Below are positions 39,406 through 48,758 of a stretch of DNA of 64,000 nt, one piece after another. Source of the stretch: Nitratireductor sp. (lineage in GTDB: Bacteria; Pseudomonadota; Alphaproteobacteria; Rhizobiales; Rhizobiaceae); NCBI GenBank assembly GCA_017854535.1, contig JAFMHL010000008.1, positions 1-64,000 of the forward strand, in the 5' to 3' direction. A program made the position numbers and the translations under genes. Within the stretch, counting starts at the first letter, position 1. Every line of letters begins with the position of its first letter. The notes under the pieces were generated by a model. It was not told where the DNA came from and searched no databases. It saw only the letters and a program-made list of their open reading frames with translations.

Positions 39406-41252
39406 TCAAGTATTTTCGACAAACGCCTGATTTTTGTATGTCGACCGTGCCATACGGGCGAACGCTCCGGTTACGCCGGGATAGATTTTCTGCAAGTCGA
39501 GTGCACGGGCCCTAGCTTCATTCATATCCCCATCGAACACCGCCGCCGCCACCAATATCCCAGCTGCATACGGTTTGGCCCGCACATCCTGAATATCGGA
39601 TGCTAAGACCTCTTGGGCCAGCTTTCTTGCCTCAGTGTTGCGTCCAAGCTCCAGCCTGGCGAAGTTGATCGGGGCCGGTAACCACTCGGGATAATCCGGC
39701 TCCAGCCGCATTCCACGCTCCATATGTTCGAGTCCCTCCAGCGTCTGTCCAGACATCGCCTTGACCATCCCGCCGAGAGCATTCGAGTCAGCGCTGCCAG
39801 GTGAAAGCAGAATTGCCCTGTCAGCCAATTTTATGGCTTCTTCAAATTTCCGCGCGCCCTGCGCCAGTACCGCTCCAAGTGTGTAACCTTCTCCAAATTC
39901 CTCGATTTCTAGCGCTCGATTTGAAAACTCTGTGGCTTTGGCCCAGTCTCCCGGAATATCGGCACTGATCCCAATAGTCACCTTCTGCCAATGTAGGAAG
40001 CCCATCAGGAAGTTGGCAAACGCCCGATCCGGCTCCATTCGATAGAGCTTGCCCCATAACCGTTCAGCATTGGCATGGCCTTCGGGGCTGAATTTCTGGA
40101 ACTCCGCACGTCCGTTGATCACATGGACGTAGTTATTGAAGCCACCGACCATTTCAATCCAACTGCGTGTGCCCTCACCAACCGTAAGTGACACCGAGAG
40201 TTCCTCAAAGACTTTGTGTGAAATCTCGTCCTGCAGCGCGATTAGATCGTCCGGCGAACTGTCCTGTTGGATCGACCAAATCTGCTTACCTTTGACTGCG
40301 TCAGCCAGTTCAGAAGTCACGCGCAGCTTGTCGCCAGCCTTCAGCACACTCCCGCTGAGGATGTACCTGACGCCGAGCTTCCGCGCGACCTCCGCTGCGC
40401 TGACGTCGTGATCCTTGAAACTCGACATAGTTGAGTAGGCGATCGACACCATGTCTGGCGACAGCGATAGGGTGGAAATGATGCTTTCGGTGATCCCGTC
40501 GGCCAGCCAATCCTGCGATCCAGCATTGCCGCGCATTTCGAATGGCAGCACTGCAATCGACGGTTTTTGAGGTAATTCGAGCGCCATTTGAGTCGGATCG
40601 ACAGGCGAGAAATCAGGTTGGGTTATCCACCACCAACTGCCAGCGCCCAAGATCAGTAAAATTAATACCAAAGCAACTGATCGTACTGGTGGTGCTGACC
40701 GTGATTTTGTCTTTCCCAAAACGTTACCTGCCTGATCAGGGTCGGTGAGGACACGATAAGCACGGACTGCTGCTCCGATTTCTTGACCTGAACATCACCA
40801 AGGGCTTCGTAACCAACGTCTACGGTCGATTTCAAATGATCATAAGCCGTGCCGGAAATACATACTCCACCGGGTTCTGCAAGCTGTTCCAGCCTCGCTG
40901 CAATATTGACGCCATCGCCAAAAATATCATCGTTCTCGATAACTATGTCACCAAGATTGATGCCTATGCGATATTGAATACGTTGGTCAGGAAGGTGACT
41001 TGCCCCTCTATCCACCATAGCACGTTGGATTACAACCGCACATTGTACAGCTTGAACAACACTAGGGAACTCAACCAGAACTCCGTCGCCCATTTCTTTG
41101 ACAATGCGTCCACGAAATTCTGTAAATGCGGGATCAATAAGTTCACTGCGAAGGACTTTTTGACGTTTAAGAACACCAATCTCATCGGCTTCCATCAACC
41201 TACTATGCCCAACCATGTCTGCCGCTAAAATGGCACTTAGGCGACGTTCCAT
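39406..41252 (-). pseudogene. Adenylate cyclase with TPR region, broken by a frameshift
   Basis: Two frames encode one gene. The first (41252 down to about 40780) is a class III nucleotide cyclase domain: DMVGHSRLM, the DGVLVEF region and FGDGVNIAARL. The second (to 39406) holds VLTDPDQAGNVLGKTKSR, one membrane segment, a TolB-like part (PSIAVLPFEMRG) and TPR-like helices. They meet at AAGAAATCGG (minus strand; A-run at 40779-40781). Adding one A restores an uninterrupted family-like reading through that point, so a single-base loss in a homopolymer is the simplest explanation. Total would be near 615 residues, normal for the family. It could be a true pseudogene, a sequencing error or rare slippage. 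The ATG 41252 follows GGGGGAA. Confidence 0.85.
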
Positions 41253-41512
41253 CAATTCCCCCTATAGATGATATTATAACAACAATCATATAATTCAAAA
41301 GAGAGAAATAAATTCAATTTTACCCAGGTTCAGGCGCTTTGGCTGATGACGCGAATTAGACAAGCGCAATATTATTGAACGGTGCTTTGTCCACCTAGCT
41401 AACATTTAGATAACCCGCCCAATCAACACTTTTCCTTGTTGACAATTCACACCATAACGCACCCCCCCTCACCGTCTTTAAATCTCACCCTTCAATATCT
41501 ATATTAAACCCC

Positions 41513-42031
41513 ATGCGACGGAGGTCGCTGGATCGAATGACTATTGGAGTTTTGCTTTTGCCTGATTTTAGCCGACGTGGATTTATGAAAGTTCTGGGTG
41601 CTGTGGGATTAACACCGCTCTTGCCAGCCATCCCAGCCATTCCAGCGAGAGCCGCTATGGCAAGTGGGGGCGTTTCTGCGTCCAAAGCCCTTTGGGCCAG
41701 CCTATATGCTAATGCAGGATCGGCGGGCGAATTTGTAAATGTTGCCAGAAATATGGGGCTTTCCAACGCCGCCATTCAAGGGGTAAGCGCCCGCACCATC
41801 GGCGTTAGAATGGCTGTTGCCGCTTCAAGCGAAACATTGGCCAGTGCAAGCGCAAGGACAGCGCACGCACCTCTATCTTCTAAAGGCGGCGAGCTGCCCG
41901 TGAGAGAAAAAGTAAAGCACACGCTGGAAAATTACTTCTCAACAGAGACTGACGATAAACCAGCAGTGGCTAAACAGAAAATCGAAAATCTAGCTGAAGA
42001 AACTGAAAAAGATTCACAAGCCGACCCTTAA
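41513..42031 (+). CDS. Putative Tat-exported orphan protein
   Basis: The 172-residue protein has a textbook twin-arginine signal: SRRGFMK at 20-26, a hydrophobic stretch and ARAAMA near 46-50. The mature part is Ala/Ser-rich and helical, ends with a Lys/Glu-rich tail (ENLAEETEKDSQADP), and shows no known domain or cofactor motif. The start may be ATG 41513 or ATG 41537; both keep the Tat motif, and a GGAGG at 41519-41523 lies 13 nt before the second. It is convergent with the transporter at 42071. No Tat partner enzyme is next to it. I do not recognise the family. Confidence 0.55.
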   Translation: MRRRSLDRMTIGVLLLPDFSRRGFMKVLGAVGLTPLLPAIPAIPARAAMASGGVSASKALWASLYANAGSAGEFVNVARNMGLSNAAIQGVSARTIGVRMAVAASSETLASASARTAHAPLSSKGGELPVREKVKHTLENYFSTETDDKPAVAKQKIENLAEETEKDSQADP

Positions 42032-42070
42032 GTATGTAACGGCAAAAAAGTCTCTGCCGCTACTCTCACC

Positions 42071-42691
42071 CTAAGCCTTGTTTCCGAGCGGAACGCCACT
42101 GACCTTTAGCAATCCCGCGTAAGGTACCAGCGCCACGATCCCGATGAAGATCTTCACCAGGAAATCGCCAATCGCCAGCGACATATAAAGCGGCATAGCG
42201 ATGCCAAAGATACTGGCTGGGAAACCCAGCGATCCATCTTCCAGACCAACACTTGTATCCAAGCCTGCAAAATAGGGTGCAAAGGCAATTCCGAAGAATA
42301 ATACCGTATCAACGGCCGAGCCGATAAAGGTCGAGATCAACGGGGCTTTCCACCAGCTGGAAGCGCGCAAGCGGTCAAACACACCAATATCAATCAGCTG
42401 GGCCATCAAAAACGCGGTGCCCGAGGCAATCGCGATACGCGGCGATGCGAGCCAAACGGACAGAATCAACGCGGTGATAAAACCTGCAGCCACAACGCGG
42501 CGCGCAGCCGATTTACCGAATCGGCGATTTGTCAGGTCATTGACCAGAAACGCGAAGGGATAGGTAAACGCACCCCAGGTGAGCAATTCACCCAGACCAA
42601 AATGCGCAAAGGGATATTGAACGATAATATTGGAAATAACGACGACAAAGGTCATCGACACCACAAAGGGGAGCAAGGCAAGCATAGACAT
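42071..42691 (-). CDS. Queuosine precursor transporter (YhhQ/VUT family)
   Basis: The 206-residue membrane protein has about six hydrophobic segments and the conserved VUT patterns FPFAFLVNDLTNRRFG (AYPFAFLVNDL-like) and the acid-bearing SGTAFLMAQLIDIGVFDRLR. E. coli YhhQ imports preQ0/preQ1. The ATG 42689-42691 gives a normal start, while the longer frame begins at a TTG. It is downstream of rpmB on the same strand, with a weak terminator between. No preQ1 riboswitch was recognised in the short gap. Confidence 0.85.
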   Translation of the reverse strand: MSMLALLPFVVSMTFVVVISNIIVQYPFAHFGLGELLTWGAFTYPFAFLVNDLTNRRFGKSAARRVVAAGFITALILSVWLASPRIAIASGTAFLMAQLIDIGVFDRLRASSWWKAPLISTFIGSAVDTVLFFGIAFAPYFAGLDTSVGLEDGSLGFPASIFGIAMPLYMSLAIGDFLVKIFIGIVALVPYAGLLKVSGVPLGNKA

Positions 42692-42725
42692 AATCCATTT
42701 TTTTGGGCTGGGAGATGGCACCAGC

Positions 42726-42757
42726 AAAAAGGCTCCCTGTTACAAACAGAAGGGCCC
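42726..42757 (-). terminator. Possible terminator after rpmB
   Basis: On the minus strand an imperfect hairpin (CTGTT/AACAG closed by GG/CC, with wobble pairs, a mismatch and a bulge) is followed by TTTTT (42726-42730), 20 bp after the rpmB stop. The stem is irregular, so confidence is moderate. Confidence 0.45.
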
Positions 42758-42777
42758 AAGGAAAACAGTCACCAATA

Positions 42778-43071
42778 TTAGGCGGCTGCTTCTGAAACTT
42801 TCTTGGCAATCTGACGCTTGATCAAACGCGCTTTCATGGAAAGCTCATTCGTACCGGCTTTCGTCAAAAACGCATCCAAACCACCGCGATGCTCAACTGT
42901 GCGCAAGGCAGCAGCAGAAATACGCATACGCACCCGCTGGTTCAGCACTTCGCTCATCAATGTTACATTAACAAGGTTGGGCAAAAAACGGCGGCGTGAG
43001 CGGTTGTTCGCATGGCTGACATTGTTACCATACATGACGGATTTACCGGTCAATTCACAAGTTCTAGACAT
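42778..43071 (-). CDS. rpmB: Ribosomal protein bL28
   Basis: The 97-residue protein is L28 of the alphaproteobacterial length: [20 protein letters not shown], then [27 protein letters not shown] and a basic Ala-rich end. It is a 50S subunit protein. The Shine-Dalgarno AAAGG lies before ATG 43069-43071. A perfect hairpin (43108-43121) sits 37 bp upstream in the leader. It diverges from the DUF3108 gene, as in many Hyphomicrobiales. Confidence 0.96.
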   Translation of the reverse strand: MSRTCELTGKSVMYGNNVSHANNRSRRRFLPNLVNVTLMSEVLNQRVRMRISAAALRTVEHRGGLDAFLTKAGTNELSMKARLIKRQIAKKVSEAAA

Positions 43072-43424
43072 AGGTTACACCCTTTAAGTAAATTTCGGTT
43101 TCCCGCCCAGACACTTGTCTGATGCCAGCATACCCATCCGTAATTTCGCCCAGCTGATATTTGCCGAACGCCGGAAATGACGCAAGTCTCGGGAAAAGTT
43201 GCGCTGTCTATAGTCTTGAACGGCAAAATCGTCAAGACTGGAATCTCCTGCAAATGCCAATCCATACAGGTTTAGCCAAAGATTCGTGCTTTCTGCCATG
43301 ATTTAGGCACACAGAACTGGTTCAACCGAAGCGGTTCATAGTGTGTTCAGCTTCGATTTGATAGGTTCATTCTATCGAGCTGCACCTATTGCAGTACTTT
43401 AAGATGACTAGATCGGGGCATAAA
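43072..43424. other. Divergent region between rpmB and DUF3108 gene
   Basis: No gene is supported. The rpmB leader contains the hairpin CAGACA-CT-TGTCTG at 43108-43121, which could serve regulation. Promoters for both genes must lie here but were not placed with confidence. Confidence 0.45.
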
Positions 43425-44273
43425 ATGATATTTTTTCAATCACTCAAATCGAAATTTGGTCTCTTAGCTGCAGGTGTCTTGTCTGTCGGCGCAATTATTG
43501 CCACCCAGCCTGCTCTGGCAACTTCTAAAACCCATACCACCGTTTTTAATGTCAAATTTGGTGCCCTCACTGTTGGCAACCTTAAGTTTGGCGTTTCTGT
43601 GGATGGAAAAGACTATGAGTTGACTGGCAAAGGAAAAACCCAGGGCCTTGCAGATTGGTTTGCATCGGGCAAAGCTGACATTAAAAGCGATGGCCTTTTG
43701 GACGGCGATCACCTGATTGCCGCAAAGCACTATCTATCCGTCACTGAAAACAAGAAAAAAGCCACGCTGAACATGTCTTTTGCAAATGGGGCCGTTCAAA
43801 ATGTGTCTCTTGTTCCCGACAAACGGAAAACGAAAAAAGCAAAGAAATATGTGTTGATCACACCTGACGATCTGAAAAACGTCGTGGACCCCGCCAGCAC
43901 ATTGGTAGTGCCCGTTGAACTGGGCAGGGCAACAGACCCAACGGCTGTTTGCGGCCGCACTTACCGCGTTTATGATGGCGAAACCCGCTACGACATGAAA
44001 CTCAGTTATAAAAGCAATCAGAAGATAAAAACCAAGGGCTATGACGGCTTCGCTTATGTTTGCAAATTACAATATATCCCTGTCGCTGGTCATAAGCGCA
44101 AACACGAAAACACCAAACGCATGGCGGAAAATAACGACATGGAAATCTGGTTGGCGCCAATTAGCGCTGGAACAGAAATCCAAAGTATTTTTACAGCTAT
44201 CAAAATTGTAGTGCCAACTTGGCTTGGAACCTTTTCCGCTGAACCTGAATATTTTGGCCCTGCCAAGTCTTAG
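43425..44273 (+). CDS. DUF3108 domain exported protein
   Basis: The 282-residue protein has a signal peptide (about 1-33, ending QPALA) and a beta-rich DUF3108 domain whose strands FGALTVGNLKFG, YELTGKGKTQGLADWF and TYRVYDGETRYDMKL are visible. It is predicted periplasmic or outer-membrane associated; the function is unknown. ATG 43425 is preferred because GGGG lies just upstream, although ATGs 7 and 12 codons earlier are in frame. It is followed by the SUV3-like helicase gene in the same direction. Confidence 0.83.
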   Translation: MIFFQSLKSKFGLLAAGVLSVGAIIATQPALATSKTHTTVFNVKFGALTVGNLKFGVSVDGKDYELTGKGKTQGLADWFASGKADIKSDGLLDGDHLIAAKHYLSVTENKKKATLNMSFANGAVQNVSLVPDKRKTKKAKKYVLITPDDLKNVVDPASTLVVPVELGRATDPTAVCGRTYRVYDGETRYDMKLSYKSNQKIKTKGYDGFAYVCKLQYIPVAGHKRKHENTKRMAENNDMEIWLAPISAGTEIQSIFTAIKIVVPTWLGTFSAEPEYFGPAKS

Positions 44274-44411
44274 TATGCAACAAGCCGCGGTTTTCGTGAA
44301 TTTTCACGTCTTTTTGGTTCAACCAGACGATGACATGGGCTAAGGAACAATGACGGCATAAGCCGCGTTTCATATTGTTGTTTCTTATCCCAGTTATAAA
44401 TCGGCTTTTCC

Positions 44412-47342
44412 ATGTCCGCACTTTCCCCGATAAACCCAACGGCCAGCGGGCGTGGTGTAACCGCCGTTTTGGGACCCACCAATACAGGCAAGACCCATCT
44501 TGCCATTGAGCGCATGGCTGCCCACTCCTCCGGCCTTATCGGATTACCACTGCGGTTGCTGGCCCGTGAGGTTTATCAGCGTCTTTGCTCCAAAGTCGGC
44601 GTTGCCAATGTTGCGCTGATAACCGGCGAAGAAAAAATAAATCCAAAAAACGCGCGTTATCAGGTTTGTACCGTCGAGGCGATGCCATCTGAAACAAATG
44701 CAGCATTCGTTGCCATCGACGAAGTGCAACTGGCGGCCGATCTTGAACGCGGGCATATATTCACCGACAGGTTGATGAACTTGCGAGGCCGCGAAGAAAC
44801 CATGCTGCTTGGCGCGGCCACCATCGAACAAACCCTTAAAACTCTTCTGCCTGGCCTTCACGTCATTACGCGTCCGCGCATGTCACAGCTGGAATATAGT
44901 GGATCAAAAAAAATCACCCGCCTGGCGCCTCGCAGCGCCATCGTGGCTTTTTCGGTCAATGAAGTTTACGCCATTGCTGAACTCATCAGACGCCAACGCG
45001 GCGGTGCAGCAGTTGTATTGGGCTCCTTGAGCCCGCGCACCCGAAACGCACAAGTAGCCCTTTATCAATCAGGCGAAGTTGATTTTCTGGTTGCCAGTGA
45101 TGCCATCGGAATGGGCCTTAATCTCGATCTCAATCATGTGGCCTTTGCCCAAGATAAAAAATTCGATGGTTTTCAGCATAGGCGCTTAACAGCTGCAGAA
45201 ATGGGCCAGATTGCAGGACGCGCTGGCAGGCATACGAAAAACGGGACTTTTGGCGTTACCGGACAGGTCATGCCGTTAGAGGATGAGCTGGTTGAACAAT
45301 TGGAGACCCATGTCTTTGCACCGTCAAAGGTTTTAACATGGCGCAATCGAAATCTCGAATTCAACTCCATTGAACATCTGCGCGACTGCCTTGAAACGCC
45401 TTCCGCAAACCGATTGCTGATGAAGGCGCTTCCAGCCACCGATCTGGTTGCTCTTGATACATTGGCTAAAGATACTTGGATCAGAGATACCTGCAGCAAG
45501 CCGGACAATGTAAAATTGCTATGGGATATTTGCTGCATTCCAGATTATCGAAAAATATCGCCCGCCAATCATTCCGATATGCTCCAAAAAATATTCTCTC
45601 AGATTGTTGAAAACGGTGTCATAAAAGAGGATTGGTTTGCAAGGCAAATTGAGTTGTCAGATCAAACAGATGGCGATATTGATGCGCTTTCTGCCCGTAT
45701 TTCACAAATCAGGACTTGGACCTATTTGTCTCATCGGACCGAATGGTTGCAAAATGCATCTTATTGGCAGGAAAAAGCGCGTGAGACGGAAGATAGATTA
45801 TCCGACGCCTTGCATGAAAGCTTGACGAAACGTTTTATTGATCGCAGGACAAGCCTGCTAATGAAGAGACTGCGGGAAAACACGCATATGGAAGCTGTAA
45901 TTAAGGCAAATGGTGATGTGGAAGTTGAGGGCCACCATGTTGGGCAACTCAACGGATTCAGGTTTAAACCAGATTCGACCGGTGAAACACCTGAGGTGAA
46001 AGCACAAAATACTGCTGCCCAAAAAGCACTCGCTAGCGAAATCGAAAGACGTGCGGGACGATTGGCTGCCTCATCCAATACAGATTTTATTTTATCCAAA
46101 GATGGCCTGCTTCGTTGGCAAGGCGAACCGGTTGCAAAAATTGCCGCTGGTGACGATACCCTTAAGCCGCGGGTTATTTTGCTGGCTGATGAACAATTGA
46201 CAGGCGCTTCTCGTGATAGCGTTGCCCATCGTCTTGAGCGTTGGATAGCAAACCATATCTCTATTGTTCTAAAGCCTTTGGTTGAGATGACTGGCGACCA
46301 GACCCTTGAAGGCATGGCGCGCGGTGTCGGGTTTCGTTTGGTGGAAGCATTGGGAAATATCGACCGCCGCGAAATCGCTACGGACATCCAAGGCCTATCA
46401 CAGGATATGCGCGCGGGACTAAGACGTCATGGCGTTCGCTTCGGCGCTTATACCATTTTTGTGCCAGCGCTTTTAAAGCCTGCTCCTGCAGAATTGTTAA
46501 GCCTGCTTTGGGGTCTGAAAAACGACAAAATGGAAGCCACTGGTTTAGACGAGGTCCCCACAATCCTCGCCTCTGGCCGCACCTCAACAGTTTTTAATCC
46601 GGAATTCGAGCCAGAGGCCTACCGCCTTTGTGGATATAAAGTCCTTGGACAAAAAGCCGTCCGCATCGATATTCTTGAGCGCCTTGCAGATTTGATCCGC
46701 CCTGCCATGTATTGGAAGCCAACAGATGATGGCACAAAGCCAGAAGGCGCAATTGATGGACGGAACTTTTTTGTAACGCCAGCCATGATGTCTATTCTTG
46801 GTGCTACCCATGAAGACATGGAGCTGATCTTGAAAGGCCTTGGTTATCGTGCCGAGTCTCGTCTTGAGGTCGACGTAAAACCAGCAGAAGCTACAGCTGA
46901 CAAAGTTGAAACTCCCGCCACATCCTCACAAGAGCCTGCAGCTGCAGTAAATGATGAGACAACAGCGCTAGAACCTGCTGCAAAACAAGCGCCAGCACCA
47001 GAACAAAGTGTTGAGACGACAGATACAAAGACAGAAGAAGCAAAGTCAGTTGAAGACGAAGGTCCGAAAATGATTTTGGTTTGGCGCCAGGGCGCACCTG
47101 CAAACAATAATCGCGACAACCAGCAGGCAAAAAACCGTGCAAGCCGCGATAATGATGGCGGAGAACCAAACAAATTTGCAAAGAACAAAGGGCGCAAGCC
47201 ATTTAAAGGCAAGCCACAAGATCGCAATGGCGCAAAAGTCAACAATCAGCCAAAACCAGCGCCAAAGCCTGTTAAAATCGATCCTGACTCCCCATTTGCC
47301 AAACTCGCAGCATTGAAAGAACAGCTGAAAAAGAGTGACTGA
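44412..47342 (+). CDS. SUV3-like ATP-dependent RNA helicase
   Basis: The 976-residue protein has an SF2 helicase core with Walker A GPTNTGKT (21-28), AIDEVQLAADLERG, SLSPRTRNAQ and QIAGRAGRHTKNGTF, like the mitochondrial RNA helicase SUV3, which partners PNPase in RNA decay. A C-terminal part of about 130 residues is low complexity (Ala/Glu/Pro/Thr, then N/K-rich) and probably disordered. Such helicases are typical of Alphaproteobacteria. Its stop overlaps the S4 gene start by 8 bp (GTG ACT GA), so the two are coupled. Confidence 0.92.
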   Translation: MSALSPINPTASGRGVTAVLGPTNTGKTHLAIERMAAHSSGLIGLPLRLLAREVYQRLCSKVGVANVALITGEEKINPKNARYQVCTVEAMPSETNAAFVAIDEVQLAADLERGHIFTDRLMNLRGREETMLLGAATIEQTLKTLLPGLHVITRPRMSQLEYSGSKKITRLAPRSAIVAFSVNEVYAIAELIRRQRGGAAVVLGSLSPRTRNAQVALYQSGEVDFLVASDAIGMGLNLDLNHVAFAQDKKFDGFQHRRLTAAEMGQIAGRAGRHTKNGTFGVTGQVMPLEDELVEQLETHVFAPSKVLTWRNRNLEFNSIEHLRDCLETPSANRLLMKALPATDLVALDTLAKDTWIRDTCSKPDNVKLLWDICCIPDYRKISPANHSDMLQKIFSQIVENGVIKEDWFARQIELSDQTDGDIDALSARISQIRTWTYLSHRTEWLQNASYWQEKARETEDRLSDALHESLTKRFIDRRTSLLMKRLRENTHMEAVIKANGDVEVEGHHVGQLNGFRFKPDSTGETPEVKAQNTAAQKALASEIERRAGRLAASSNTDFILSKDGLLRWQGEPVAKIAAGDDTLKPRVILLADEQLTGASRDSVAHRLERWIANHISIVLKPLVEMTGDQTLEGMARGVGFRLVEALGNIDRREIATDIQGLSQDMRAGLRRHGVRFGAYTIFVPALLKPAPAELLSLLWGLKNDKMEATGLDEVPTILASGRTSTVFNPEFEPEAYRLCGYKVLGQKAVRIDILERLADLIRPAMYWKPTDDGTKPEGAIDGRNFFVTPAMMSILGATHEDMELILKGLGYRAESRLEVDVKPAEATADKVETPATSSQEPAAAVNDETTALEPAAKQAPAPEQSVETTDTKTEEAKSVEDEGPKMILVWRQGAPANNNRDNQQAKNRASRDNDGGEPNKFAKNKGRKPFKGKPQDRNGAKVNNQPKPAPKPVKIDPDSPFAKLAALKEQLKKSD

Positions 47343-47730
47343 AACAACTGAGAAAAAATCTTCACAAATCAGGATTGATAAATGGCTTTGGTATGCCCGC
47401 CAGACCAAAACCCGGTCTCTCGCTCAAAAATTGGTAACAGGGGGCAATGTCAGACTAAATGGCGAGAAAATTTTATCTGCCAGCAAAATGGTTGGTCCGG
47501 ATGATGTGTTGACCTTGAAAATTGGCCTGCAAGTAAAAATTCTTAAACTGCTCGAATGCGGGACACATCGCGGGTCATTTTCTATAGCTCAACTTCTCTA
47601 TGAAGATCTTTCACCTGTCATTCCAAAAGCAGAAATTCTGACCAAAGGCCAACAGGGCCTGCCTGATCCTCATGGCAAACCAGACAGCCGGGAAAGATTG
47701 CAGGCAAGAAGACTGAGCGGAAAAGAATAA
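47335..47730 (+). CDS. S4 domain RNA-binding protein (HslR-like)
   Basis: The 131-residue protein begins with a GTG start in the overlap with the helicase gene. Residues 10-60 form an S4 fold (IRIDKWLWYARQTKTRSLAQ and VRLNGEKILSASKMV). The C-terminus is basic. HslR (Hsp15) binds stalled 50S particles in E. coli; a similar rescue role is plausible. The coupling to an RNA helicase suggests shared ribosome or RNA handling (inference). Confidence 0.85.
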   Translation: MTETTEKKSSQIRIDKWLWYARQTKTRSLAQKLVTGGNVRLNGEKILSASKMVGPDDVLTLKIGLQVKILKLLECGTHRGSFSIAQLLYEDLSPVIPKAEILTKGQQGLPDPHGKPDSRERLQARRLSGKE

Positions 47731-47949
47731 ATTCGCCAACATTGCAGTAAAACCGCAAAAATAGTTCCTTTTCTTGCCTTGGTATTTCTTTTCGCCTAAC
47801 CCATATTGCGATCTGACCGCGAATGAAAACCAATCGCTTTGCAGCTTGAAGCATAAAGCAAATAGCTGTAGGGAAACGCAAAATGAAGCCTGCCTTGTTT
47901 CAATGAAACAGTTCACACAAAACACGCTCAAAACACTATTGGGGTATGA

Positions 47950-48288
47950 ATGACCTATATCGTTAATGATAGCTGCATCAAATGCAAATATATGGATTGT
48001 GTGGAGGTCTGCCCGGTCGACTGCTTCTATGAAGGCGACAACATGCTGGTAATTCATCCAGATGAGTGCATCGACTGTGGTGTTTGCGAGCCAGAATGCC
48101 CCGCTGAAGCTATTAAACCAGATACCGAACCAGGATTGGACAAATGGCTTAAATTAAACGCTGAGTATGCTGAAAAATGGCCTAACATTACCATCAAGCG
48201 CGAAGGCCCAGCTGACGGTAAGGACTTCGACGGCATAGAAGGCAAATTCGAGAAATTCTTTTCACCCGAACCCGGTCAGGGCGACTAA
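47950..48288 (+). CDS. fdxA: Seven-iron ferredoxin FdxA
   Basis: The 112-residue protein has the two cluster motifs of Fdx[19 protein letters not shown] and [16 protein letters not shown], then the conserved helix [14 protein letters not shown]. It carries one 3Fe-4S and one 4Fe-4S cluster and shuttles electrons in the cytoplasm. A GGGG precedes the ATG at 47950. It lies between the helicase-S4 pair and carD, the usual place in Hyphomicrobiales. Confidence 0.95.
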   Translation: MTYIVNDSCIKCKYMDCVEVCPVDCFYEGDNMLVIHPDECIDCGVCEPECPAEAIKPDTEPGLDKWLKLNAEYAEKWPNITIKREGPADGKDFDGIEGKFEKFFSPEPGQGD

Positions 48289-48758
48289 GCGCTGAACGCA
48301 TAACCTGAGTGGAAAACATTGTCCCCATCACGGACTGCTGGAAAGATATCTATTCGCCCCAGCGTTAATCATGTTTTACCGCAGTTTTGCTGATACTGCG
48401 TAGAATCCATCGAATACGTTGATTTTTGGCGTTTTTTGTGATAGCTTCCGTTAACAGTCGAAATACGGCCTGTTTCTCTTGCATTTTGCTTAGATAGCGA
48501 AGCTGATGTAAGTGCAAATTGGGCATCTACAACAAGGCAAATCCACTTCATTCCCTATGTAAATCATGGACCAGCACAAAATTTGGTCCTGCATTCTTAT
48601 GCGACTAGTAGGCGAGACGGTGAATTTCTTATTTCATAACGACTGATATGGTTTGGGCCAGTAACGTCTATTGGCCCAGTAGGTTGGATGCGTAATTTCC
48701 AGCCTGTTTCTATCTGGATGTTGGAAAACATCAGACTTATGAGGGAGTTAACAAACAA
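48289..48758. other. Intergenic region between fdxA and carD
   Basis: No gene is supported; a minus-strand frame at the end overlaps carD antisense and is not real. An inverted repeat TGGGCCA (48654-48660) / TGGCCCA (48672-48678) with an 11-bp loop lies about 80 bp before carD, perhaps an operator or leader hairpin. GGGAG at 48744-48748 is the carD Shine-Dalgarno. Confidence 0.5.

Noticed and set aside
39406-41252. Two separate genes at the cyclase locus
   Set aside because: The second frame has no supported start at the right place for an independent protein and the two halves rejoin as one family-typical protein with one added base.
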